Assembly (NCBI RefSeq): GCF_009192945.1
Contig: NZ_NSET01000049.1
Location: forward strand, 1 to 64,000
Source: Xanthomonas maliensis
GTDB taxonomy: Bacteria; Pseudomonadota; Gammaproteobacteria; Xanthomonadales; Xanthomonadaceae
Direction of reading: 5' to 3'
Length of the DNA stretch: 64,000 nucleotides
The notes under the pieces: model-generated
Told to the model about the DNA's origin: nothing
Databases searched by the model: none
The model's input: the letters and a program-made list of their open reading frames with translations, nothing else
Position numbers and translations under genes: made by a program
Shown: piece after piece, positions 1-6,728 of the stretch
How positions within the stretch are numbered: position 1 is the first letter of the stretch
Layout: the number at the start of each line of letters is the position of its first letter

Positions 1-321
1 TATGCTTCTTTTTTATCCAAAGAGATGCCGGACTACGATCTACGACTCCGTCCGGACGCCTGGGAGATTTTTATACGACACAGCTGTGGGCCTGCCCCCT
101 CCTGACGGCCCCCACTTTTTGTACCCCCTTCGGCAGTACAACACGCTGGCCCCGCTTCGGGCCTACCAAAACCCCGCGGCTGTCGCCGCGCCCCCTTGAG
201 TCAAGGGGGCGCGGCGACAGCCGCGGGGTTTTGGCAGGCCCGAAGCGGGACCCGCGTTTTGTACTGCCGCAGGCGGTACAAAACGTGGGCGCCTTCAGGC
301 GGGCGCAGCCCGACAGAAGGC
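1..321. repeat. Large near-perfect inverted repeat next to rnpB
   Basis: No gene is seen in this 321-base stretch. Bases 111-197 and 203-289 form an inverted repeat with 87-base arms around a 5-base centre (198-202); I count about 7 mismatches, and the inner 30 or so bases of each arm match perfectly. Weaker pairing continues outward to about 82 and 318, so the structure ends almost exactly where mature rnpB RNA should end. Each arm contains smaller palindromes, for example the 9-base arms GTTTTGTAC/GTACAAAAC at 256-264 and 276-284. It could be a MITE-like element, two inverted copies of a REP-type unit, or an extended terminator or processing signal. Bases 1-80 are less GC-rich and may belong to the promoter of a gene to the left. 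Confidence 0.85.
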
Positions 322-673
322 GGCGGAGCCGGCCGATAAGCCGGGTTCTGTCGTGGACAGTCATTCGTCTAGGCGCCGCGTCACCGCGGCGCTCGAGCAA
401 CCTACCCGGATCCAGCGCGGGCCACGCCAATGGATCCCTATTTGGTCTTGCTCCAGGTGGGGTTTGCCGTGCCGGTCCGTTACCGGACTCGCGGTGCGCT
501 CTTACCGCACCATTTCACCCTTACCGGCCCCTCGAAAGGAACGTAGGCGGTATCTTTCTGTTGCACTTTCCGTCGGCTCGCGCCGCCCAGGCGTTACCTG
601 GCACCTTGCCCTATGGAGCCCGGACTTTCCTCGGCACTCTTGCGAGTGACGCGACTGCCTGGCCGACTCCGCC
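322..673 (-). ncRNA. rnpB: RNase P RNA, bacterial type A
   Basis: This is the catalytic RNA of RNase P, which removes 5' leaders from pre-tRNA. Read on the minus strand it has the conserved 5' block GAGGAAAGTCCGGGCTCCAT followed by AGGGCA, the AGGTAACGCCTGG block, the GGTAAGGGTGAAATGGTGCG region, the ACCAAATAGG segment, and the 3' block ATGACTGTCCACGACAGAAC followed by CCGGCTTATCGGC. The terminal helix pairs GGCGGAG at the 5' end (about 673) with CTCCGCC at the 3' end (about 322); both ends were set by this helix and may be off by a few bases. The roughly 350-nt length is normal for type A. It lies downstream of rsmI on the same strand and is flanked on both sides by long inverted repeats. 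Confidence 0.96.
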
Positions 674-747
674 ATGCCTATTGTCGCATGTCTGGCCGAG
701 CACCGGCGCAGCCAGAGCGTGTGATGCACGTTGAGACGAGATGCGTG

Positions 748-838
748 GGCCGTCAGCGGTGCGGAGCGGGTGCTGGGTGGCGCCGGCCTGGGTGGCGACA
801 AGGCAAGCCGCGCGGCGCGCTCCGTGCCGCTGACGGCC
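748..838. repeat. 21-bp inverted repeat between rsmI and rnpB
   Basis: Arms 748-768 and 818-838 are complementary over 21 bases with two adjacent mismatches (GG.CCGTCAGCGG core), around a 49-base loop containing two copies of CTGGGTGGCG. The two mismatches would be G-U wobbles in a rightward transcript. The element lies in the 267-base gap between rsmI and rnpB, in which I see no gene; the rnpB promoter should be between 674 and about 745. Confidence 0.75.
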
Positions 839-851
839 AACCCTCCGGGAA

Positions 852-910
852 GCGCCCTGCGGCGCGCCGAGACCGCGTTGTGCGCCTTGTCTCGACGCGC
901 CACAGGACGC
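852..910 (-). repeat. 22-bp hairpin downstream of rsmI
   Basis: Arms 852-873 and 889-910 match over 22 bases with three differences, around a 15-base loop. All three differences become G-U wobbles in a leftward transcript, the direction of rsmI and rnpB, which favours an RNA hairpin. It starts about 30 bases after the rsmI stop. There is no T-run, so it is not a classical intrinsic terminator; it may stabilise the rsmI 3' end. Confidence 0.7.
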
Positions 911-940
911 TTCGCACTTACCCAAAGCACATAACACGCT

Positions 941-1771
941 CTAGTCCTGGCGATTGCCGTACAACGCCTTGCGCGGCGCACCGGTGAGCTCGGCGGCCAG
1001 CTTGGCCGCCGTGGACGGCGGCAGGTGCTCGACCAGCTTGGCGTAGACGCGGCGACCTTCGGCCAACTGGCCATCACTGGCGTCGGCAACGCCCTGCACC
1101 ATCACCACGAACTCGCCCTTGCGCTGGTTGGGGTCGGCCTCGACCTGCGCCAGCAAGTCGGCCAGGCTGCCGTCGAGCACGGTCTCGAACAGCTTGGTCA
1201 ACTCGCGGGCAATCACCGCCGGGCGATCGTCGCCAAACGCCGCGCGCAGGTCGGCCAGCGATTCGACGATGCGGTGCGCCGATTCGTAGAACACCAGGGT
1301 GCGGGTTTCCCCGGCCAGATGCGCCAGCCGTTCGCGCCGGGCGGCGGCCTTGGCCGGCAGGAACCCTTCGAAGCCGAAGCGGTCGCTGGGCAGGCCGGCC
1401 ACGCTGAGGGCGGCGATCGCCGCACAGGGGCCTGGCACCGGACTGACACGGATGCCGGCGGCACGCGCCGCGCGCACCAGCCGAAAGCCCGGATCGCTGA
1501 CCAGCGGGGTGCCGGCATCGCTGACCAGGGCCAGCGACTCGCCCTCGCGTAGCCGCGCGACGATGCGCTCGGCCATCGCCTCCTCGTTATGGTCGTGCAG
1601 GGCCAGCAGTGGTCGTTCGACACCGAAGTGGCTCAGCAGCTGGCGCGTGTGGCGGGTGTCCTCGGCGCAAATAGCGGCCACGCCACGCAGCACCTCCAAC
1701 GCACGGGTCGATAGGTCGGCCAGGTTGCCGATCGGCGTGGCGACCACGTGCAGGGTTCCAGCAGACGTCAT
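941..1771 (-). CDS. rsmI: 16S rRNA 2'-O-ribose C1402 methyltransferase
   Basis: RsmI uses S-adenosylmethionine to methylate the ribose of C1402 in the 16S rRNA decoding centre. The 276-residue protein begins MTSAGTLHVVATPIGNLADL, the family's signature start, and continues with ALEVLRGVAAICAEDTRHT, LVSDAGTPLVSDPGFRLVRA and VPGPCAAIAALSVAGLP, all typical of the tetrapyrrole-methylase (YraL) fold. An in-frame extension upstream to 1933 exists, but the signature start at 1771 is far more likely. It is divergent from lpoA, only 82 bases away; the same rsmI/lpoA/yraN neighbourhood is known in other gammaproteobacteria, which supports all three calls. Confidence 0.97.
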   Translation of the reverse strand: MTSAGTLHVVATPIGNLADLSTRALEVLRGVAAICAEDTRHTRQLLSHFGVERPLLALHDHNEEAMAERIVARLREGESLALVSDAGTPLVSDPGFRLVRAARAAGIRVSPVPGPCAAIAALSVAGLPSDRFGFEGFLPAKAAARRERLAHLAGETRTLVFYESAHRIVESLADLRAAFGDDRPAVIARELTKLFETVLDGSLADLLAQVEADPNQRKGEFVVMVQGVADASDGQLAEGRRVYAKLVEHLPPSTAAKLAAELTGAPRKALYGNRQD

Positions 1772-1795
1772 CAGCGGTGTTCCAGGGGCAAAGGG

Positions 1796-1801
1796 TAGAA
1801 T
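1796..1801 (+). promoter_or_regulatory. Possible -10 element for lpoA
   Basis: TAGAAT lies 52 bases before the lpoA ATG in the short divergent rsmI-lpoA gap. I see no convincing -35 box at the right distance, so this is only a candidate. Confidence 0.25.
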
Positions 1802-1853
1802 CGTAGCGGGTTTCACCGGTCCGCCCCCGCGGCCCCTGTCCAATGGATCTGAA

Positions 1854-3584
1854 ATGAACAAGCGTGTTGCCAGGATCTTCGCCCTCTCCCTGCTGGTCAT
1901 GCTGGTGGCCGGCTGTGCCACCAGCAGCGTCACCCAGACCGCCTCGCCGACGCCGAGCGCGGCGCTGGCGCTGCTGGATCAGGGCAAGCCACGCGAGGCT
2001 GCGCAGCAGCTGGAAGCCGAGGCGGCCAGCGCCAGCGGTGCCCAGCGCAGTCGCCTGCTCGCGGCGGCCGCGTTCGGCTGGCACGATGCCGGCGACGATG
2101 CGCGTGCGCGCAACCTGCTGACGCAAGTGGTCCCGCGCCAGCTGGCGGCCGATGAGCGGGCCCGTCTGGGCCTGCTGGAGGGCGAGCTGGCCATCATCGA
2201 CAAACAGCCGGCCAAAGCGCTGCAGGCACTGGGCGAGGATCCCGCCGGCCTGCCGCCGGCCTTGCAGACGCGCTGGCTGATCGCGCGCGGCACCGCGCTG
2301 GAAGCGCACGGCGATCTGTTCGCCGCGGCCGCCGCACGTGCACACGCCGATACCGGCCTGGACGGTGCGCCGCGCAGTGCCAACCAGCGGGTGATCGTGC
2401 GCCTGCTGGCGGCACTGGACGACGCCACCCTGAGCAAGCGCACCGCCGCCCTGCCCGCCGGCGATCCGCTGTACAACTTCGCTGGCCGCGCCTTGATCAG
2501 CCGCGGGTTGCCACTGCCACGCGCCTTCGAGCGCGATGCACAATGGGGCTTAGATACCAGCAAACGGCCGCCGGCCGAGCGCGATGGCTATCGCCCGCCG
2601 GTCAAGCTCGGCGTGCTGCTGCCGCTCAGCGGCGGCCTGGCCACCGCCGCCGCGCCGGTTCGCGACGGCTTGCTGGCCGGCTACTACGCCGAGACCCGCC
2701 GGCGTCCGCAGTTGCAGTTCTTCGATACCACCGGCACCCCCGCCGGCGCCAACGCCGCGTACGACAAGGCGGTAGCTGCCGGGGTGGACTATGTGGTCGG
2801 CCCGCTCGGCCGCGACGAAGTCAGCGCCCTGTTTGCGCGCGGCCAGCTCGGCGTGCCGGTGCTGGCGTTGAATCGCCCGAGCGACAACAAAGCCCCGCCC
2901 GCCGGCAGCGCCGGCTTCTCGCTGGCGCCGGAGGACGACGGCATCATGGCCGCCGAATACCTGTTGTCGCGCGAGCGTCGCAACGTGCTGGTGATCGGCA
3001 CCAGCGACGACAACGGCAAGCGCACGCTCAAGGCCTTCGGCGACCGCTTCAAGGAGCGCGGCGGCCAGGTGATCGGCAACATCAGCGTGGCCGATATGCC
3101 GGGCGACATCAGCGCGCAGCTGCGCACCTTCGGCAACGCCGATGCGGTGTTCCTGGCCGTGCGCGGCGGCACCGCACGCGCACTGGCTCCGCAGCTGGCC
3201 TTGACCGGCTTTGCAGGCAAGACGCGGGTGGCCACGCCACAACTGACCGCCGGAACCGGCAAACCCGAAGAGGATATCGCCCTGGACGGCATCGTCTTCC
3301 CCAGCGAAACCTGGAGCGCGCTCGGTGTGTCCGGCCTGCCGGCCGCCAGCCAGGTCGCCACCAATCTGCCCAGCGCGCGTGGCCTGGGCACGCGCCTGTT
3401 CGCGTTCGGCTATGACGCCTGGAAGATCAGCGCCTACCTGGAAAAACTGGCCACCGGCAGCGATGGCGGCCTGCGCGGCGCCACCGGTGTGCTGCATCTG
3501 GACGGCTTCGGCAACGTCCTGCGCACGCCGGCCTGGTCCACCTTCAGCGGTGGCCACGCGGTGCCGATCGCCGACGGCCGCTGA
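1854..3584 (+). CDS. lpoA: Penicillin-binding protein activator, outer-membrane lipoprotein LpoA
   Basis: LpoA is an outer-membrane lipoprotein that reaches across the periplasm to activate the peptidoglycan synthase PBP1A. The 576-residue product has a lipoprotein signal with lipobox LVAGC and lipidated Cys21. An alanine-rich helical (TPR-like) N-terminal half follows, then a periplasmic-binding-protein-like C-terminal half starting near [19 protein letters not shown] and including [17 protein letters not shown] and [20 protein letters not shown]. The length is close to the family norm. The reading frame is open far upstream, but the ATG at 1854 is the one that gives a lipoprotein signal. 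yraN starts 4 bases after the stop, suggesting one transcript. Confidence 0.93.
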   Translation: MNKRVARIFALSLLVMLVAGCATSSVTQTASPTPSAALALLDQGKPREAAQQLEAEAASASGAQRSRLLAAAAFGWHDAGDDARARNLLTQVVPRQLAADERARLGLLEGELAIIDKQPAKALQALGEDPAGLPPALQTRWLIARGTALEAHGDLFAAAAARAHADTGLDGAPRSANQRVIVRLLAALDDATLSKRTAALPAGDPLYNFAGRALISRGLPLPRAFERDAQWGLDTSKRPPAERDGYRPPVKLGVLLPLSGGLATAAAPVRDGLLAGYYAETRRRPQLQFFDTTGTPAGANAAYDKAVAAGVDYVVGPLGRDEVSALFARGQLGVPVLALNRPSDNKAPPAGSAGFSLAPEDDGIMAAEYLLSRERRNVLVIGTSDDNGKRTLKAFGDRFKERGGQVIGNISVADMPGDISAQLRTFGNADAVFLAVRGGTARALAPQLALTGFAGKTRVATPQLTAGTGKPEEDIALDGIVFPSETWSALGVSGLPAASQVATNLPSARGLGTRLFAFGYDAWKISAYLEKLATGSDGGLRGATGVLHLDGFGNVLRTPAWSTFSGGHAVPIADGR

Positions 3585-3588
3585 CGCC

Positions 3589-3957
3589 ATGCCGGCAGTG
3601 CGTCAGCAACGCGGCGCAGCGGTGGAAGCGGCCGCGCGCGCGTTGCTGGAGCAGGCCGGCCTGCGGTGGGTGGCAGGCAACGCCAGCTACCGGGGTGGCG
3701 AACTGGATCTGGTGATGCGCGACGGTGCGGCGCTGGTGTTCGTGGAAGTGCGCTACCGGCGCGACACGCGCTTCGGCGGCGGTGCCGCCTCGGTGGATGT
3801 GCACAAACGGCGCAAGCTGGTGCTGGCTGCGCAATTGTTCCTGGCCTCCCACCCGGCACTGGCCGCGCTGCCCTGCCGCTTCGATGTCGTCCAGGCCAGC
3901 GGCGATCCACCGCAACTGCACTGGATCCGCGACGCGTTCCGCGCCGACGATTGCTGA
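3589..3957 (+). CDS. yraN: YraN-family (UPF0102) endonuclease-like protein
   Basis: This 122-residue protein belongs to the small UPF0102/YraN family, which has a restriction-endonuclease-like core but no settled function. The diagnostic segment is [20 protein letters not shown], with the ELDLV and VFVEVR(Y/F)R strands that carry the predicted active-site acids (E-x-D and E-x-R). [17 protein letters not shown] follows, as is usual. It starts 4 bases after lpoA stops, in the typical lpoA-yraN order. An in-frame start inside lpoA (3325) exists but would duplicate lpoA coding sequence in another frame and is not credible. Confidence 0.93.
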   Translation: MPAVRQQRGAAVEAAARALLEQAGLRWVAGNASYRGGELDLVMRDGAALVFVEVRYRRDTRFGGGAASVDVHKRRKLVLAAQLFLASHPALAALPCRFDVVQASGDPPQLHWIRDAFRADDC

Positions 3958-3973
3958 GGACGCGCGGACGTCG

Positions 3974-4513
3974 ATGCCGACCATCATGACCCACGCCGCC
4001 GTGCCGCTGGCGCTTTGGTGCGCCAGCGAACGCGGTCGCCTCTCATCGCGCCTGCTGGCTGCCGGCATCGTGGCGGCGATGCTGCCCGATGCCGATGTGC
4101 TGGCATTCGCGCTGCACATTCCTTATGCCGACGCCTTCGGACATCGCGGCGCCAGTCATTCGCTGCTGTTTGCCGGTGTGCTGGGCCTGCTCGGTGCGCT
4201 GGCGCATCGCCTGCTGCGTGCCGATGCGCTGCAGGCGGCACTGTGGCTGCTGGTCTGCAGCGCCTCGCATCCGCTGCTGGATGCGATGACCTCCGGCGGC
4301 CTGGGCGTGGCGCTGGGCTGGCCGTGGGACCAGACGCGCTGGTTCGCGCCCTGGCGGCCGATCCGGGTCTCGCCACTGGCCTCCGGTTTCTTCAATGCGC
4401 GCGGCCTGGAGACACTGCTCTCCGAACTGCGCTGGGTCTGGCTGCCGCTCGCCACCGCCGTGCTGGGATGGAAATGCCTGCAGCGCCCCCCACCACAGGA
4501 GCATGTGTCATGA
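3974..4513 (+). CDS. YdjM/DUF457-type inner-membrane metal-dependent hydrolase
   Basis: A 179-residue polytopic membrane protein of the LexA-regulated/YdjM-like DUF457 family, annotated elsewhere as membrane-bound metal-dependent hydrolase; the substrate is unknown. Visible hallmarks are an N-terminal MTHAAVPLA (His in the first helix), MLPDADVLAF, GHRGASHSLLFAG and SASHPLLDAMTSGGLG, which supply the conserved His and Asp residues expected to bind metal. Translation may start at 3974 or at the second ATG (3986). The stop overlaps the next gene's ATG (ATGA), so translation of the two is probably coupled. No functional link to the FAD oxidase is evident. Confidence 0.85.
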   Translation: MPTIMTHAAVPLALWCASERGRLSSRLLAAGIVAAMLPDADVLAFALHIPYADAFGHRGASHSLLFAGVLGLLGALAHRLLRADALQAALWLLVCSASHPLLDAMTSGGLGVALGWPWDQTRWFAPWRPIRVSPLASGFFNARGLETLLSELRWVWLPLATAVLGWKCLQRPPPQEHVS

Positions 4514-5901
4514 GCGACGTTCTTCCCACCGCGCTGAGCGAGCTGCTGGCGGCGCGACTCGGCAGCGATGGCTGGTTGACCGGCGAGACGGCGCGACGCC
4601 GTCATGGCGAAGACGATTCGCGCCGCTGGGCCTTGCCGGCTGCCGTCGCCTTGCCGGGTACGACCGAGGACGTGGTGGCGATCGTGCGGGCTTGCCGCGC
4701 GCACGGGGTGCCGATCGTGGCACGTGGCGCCGGCACCGGCACCACCGGTGCGGCAGTCCCGTTCGACGGCGGCGTGGTGCTGTCGCTGGCGCGCATGAAT
4801 CGCATCGTGGCGCTACGCCCGCAGGATCGCTGCGCAGTGGTGCAACCGGGCGTGCTCAACGACGATCTGCAGCAGGCCTTGCAACCGCATGGACTGTTCT
4901 GGCCACCGGACCCGTCCAGCGCGACGCAGTGCAGCGTGGGCGGCAACCTGGCGACCAACGCCGGCGGTCCACGCGCGGTCAAATACGGTGCCACCCGCGA
5001 CAACGTGCTTGGCCTGGTCGCGGTGACCGGCAGCGGCGATGTCATTCACTGCGGCGGCGCCTACACCAAGAACTCCACCGGCTACGACCTCACCCATCTA
5101 CTGGTCGGCAGCGAGGGCACGCTGGCGATCATCGTGGAGGCGACCTTGAAGCTGAGCCCGCGCGCGATCGCGCAGGCCGGACTACGGGCGCTGTATCGCG
5201 ACGCCGCCAGCGCTGCGGCGGCGGTGTCGCGGATCATGGCGCAACCGACCACGCCGACGATGCTGGAATTCCTCGATGCGCGCGCCATCGCGCTGCTGCG
5301 CCACAACGGCAGTGACGTGCCGGAGGCCGGCGCGATGCTGCTGATCGAAGCCGATGGCGATGACGACACGCTGCCCTACGCATTGCAGGCCCTGCATGCC
5401 GCCGCCGATGGCGAGGGCGTGCTGAGCCTGGACATCGCCGCCGACGGCAGCGCGCGCGACAAACTGTGGGCGGCACGCCGTGCGCTATCGCCGGCCTTGC
5501 GCACGATCAAGCCCGGCAAGATCAACGAAGACGTGGTGGTGCCGGTGTCGCGCATCCCCGACCTGGTCGCAGGCGTCGAGGCGTTGGCGGCCGAATACGC
5601 GCTGCCGATCGTCAGCTTCGGTCATGCCGGCAATGGCAACCTGCACGTCAACATCATGTACGACCCCGCCGATGCCGACGAAACCGCGCGCGCGCAGGCG
5701 GCGCTGCCGCGGCTGTTCGCACTGGTGCTGGCGCTGGAAGGCACCTTGTCGGGCGAACACGGGATCGGCGTGGCCAAGCGCGATTTCATGGCACAGGCCT
5801 TCAGTGCGTCGACGCTGGCCGCGATGCGCGCGCTCAAGGCCGCACTGGATCCAGATGGCATTCTCAATCCGGGCAAGGTCTTGCCGCCTGCCGAGGGCTG
5901 A
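4510..5901 (+). CDS. FAD-binding oxidase, GlcD/D-lactate dehydrogenase type
   Basis: A 463-residue flavoprotein of the vanillyl-alcohol-oxidase/PCMH superfamily, GlcD branch, which oxidises D-2-hydroxy acids such as D-lactate, glycolate or D-2-hydroxyglutarate. The N-terminal FAD domain has VARGAGTGTTGAAVP (pyrophosphate loop), GGNLATNAGGPRAVKYGATR and TGYDLTHLLVGSEGTLAI. The C-terminal FAD-oxidase domain has FGHAGNGNLHVNIMY (metal or substrate histidines) and GTLSGEHGIGVAKRDFM. The exact substrate cannot be read from the sequence. The ATG at 4510 overlaps the preceding stop. A GC hairpin (5995-6010) sits in the 110-base gap between this gene and the convergent kdpE. Confidence 0.93.
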   Translation: MSDVLPTALSELLAARLGSDGWLTGETARRRHGEDDSRRWALPAAVALPGTTEDVVAIVRACRAHGVPIVARGAGTGTTGAAVPFDGGVVLSLARMNRIVALRPQDRCAVVQPGVLNDDLQQALQPHGLFWPPDPSSATQCSVGGNLATNAGGPRAVKYGATRDNVLGLVAVTGSGDVIHCGGAYTKNSTGYDLTHLLVGSEGTLAIIVEATLKLSPRAIAQAGLRALYRDAASAAAAVSRIMAQPTTPTMLEFLDARAIALLRHNGSDVPEAGAMLLIEADGDDDTLPYALQALHAAADGEGVLSLDIAADGSARDKLWAARRALSPALRTIKPGKINEDVVVPVSRIPDLVAGVEALAAEYALPIVSFGHAGNGNLHVNIMYDPADADETARAQAALPRLFALVLALEGTLSGEHGIGVAKRDFMAQAFSASTLAAMRALKAALDPDGILNPGKVLPPAEG

Positions 5902-6011
5902 GTTTGCCGGCTGATCGTCCTGCGCGCGGAATGGGGTCGCTGACACATCCACGGCGATGACAGAGACGCAAGGGGCATCGCCCACCTCTGGATAGCGCGC
6001 GAGTGCGCGCG

Positions 6012-6728
6012 TCAGCGTGCTACGCCGATAAAGCGCAATCCCACGCCCGGCTCGGTGACGATGTAGTGCGGATCGGCGGCATCGTCGCGCAGCTTCTGCC
6101 GTAGCTTGCCCACCAGGATGCGCAAGTAATGCGTGTCCTCTTCATGGGTCGGACCCCAGACTTCGCGCAGCAATTGCGGCTGCGTCACCACTCGGCCGGC
6201 ATGCTTGAGCAATAGCGCGAGCAAGGCGTATTCCTTGCGGCTCAACGGCACCGGTTCGCCATCCAGGGTGACTTCGCGCAGGCCCAGGTGGATGTGCAGG
6301 TGGCCGTCGTCGAACACGCTTTCCTCGACGCTGGTGCCGGCACCGGCCTGGCGCAGCAGCGCGCGGATGCGCGCCATCAGTTCCTGCACACCGAATGGCT
6401 TGGTGACGTAGTCGTTGGCACCGGCGTCGAGCGCAGCGACCTTCTCGGTCTCACCGGCGCGCACGGTGAGCATGATCACCGGCACGGTGGACCATTGCCG
6501 GATCTCGGCCAACACCTCGTGGCCATCGCGATCGGGCAGGCCGATATCGAGCACCACCAATTCGGCGCCCTGTGCGGCCAACAGCGCCAGCGCCTCCTCG
6601 GCCGTCCCGGCCTGGAGCACGCGGTATCCCTGCGCACGCAGGCTGATATCGAGGAAGCGGCGAATCTGCGGCTCATCGTCGACGATCAGCACGCGTGGGG
6701 GCGGGATGGCAGTGGCGTCAATCGGCAT
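6012..6728 (-). CDS. kdpE: KdpE response regulator
   Basis: OmpR-family response regulator that activates kdpFABC when potassium is limiting. The 238-residue protein has a receiver domain starting RVLIVDDEPQIRRFLDISLR, with the phosphoacceptor Asp in LVVLDIGLPDRDGHEVL and the switch Lys in DYVTKPFGVQELMARIRALL. A C-terminal winged helix follows (LSRKEYALLALLLKHAGRVV, THYLRILVGKLRQKLRDD). The start MPIDATAIPPPRVL at 6728 was chosen over an upstream extension because it places the first receiver strand normally. It overlaps the end of kdpD by 11 bases, so the two are translationally coupled. Confidence 0.97.
   Translation of the reverse strand: MPIDATAIPPPRVLIVDDEPQIRRFLDISLRAQGYRVLQAGTAEEALALLAAQGAELVVLDIGLPDRDGHEVLAEIRQWSTVPVIMLTVRAGETEKVAALDAGANDYVTKPFGVQELMARIRALLRQAGAGTSVEESVFDDGHLHIHLGLREVTLDGEPVPLSRKEYALLALLLKHAGRVVTQPQLLREVWGPTHEEDTHYLRILVGKLRQKLRDDAADPHYIVTEPGVGLRFIGVAR

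Noticed and set aside
2-199. 65-codon open frame at the left edge
   Set aside because: It runs through the arm of the giant palindrome and has no ribosome site or family similarity.
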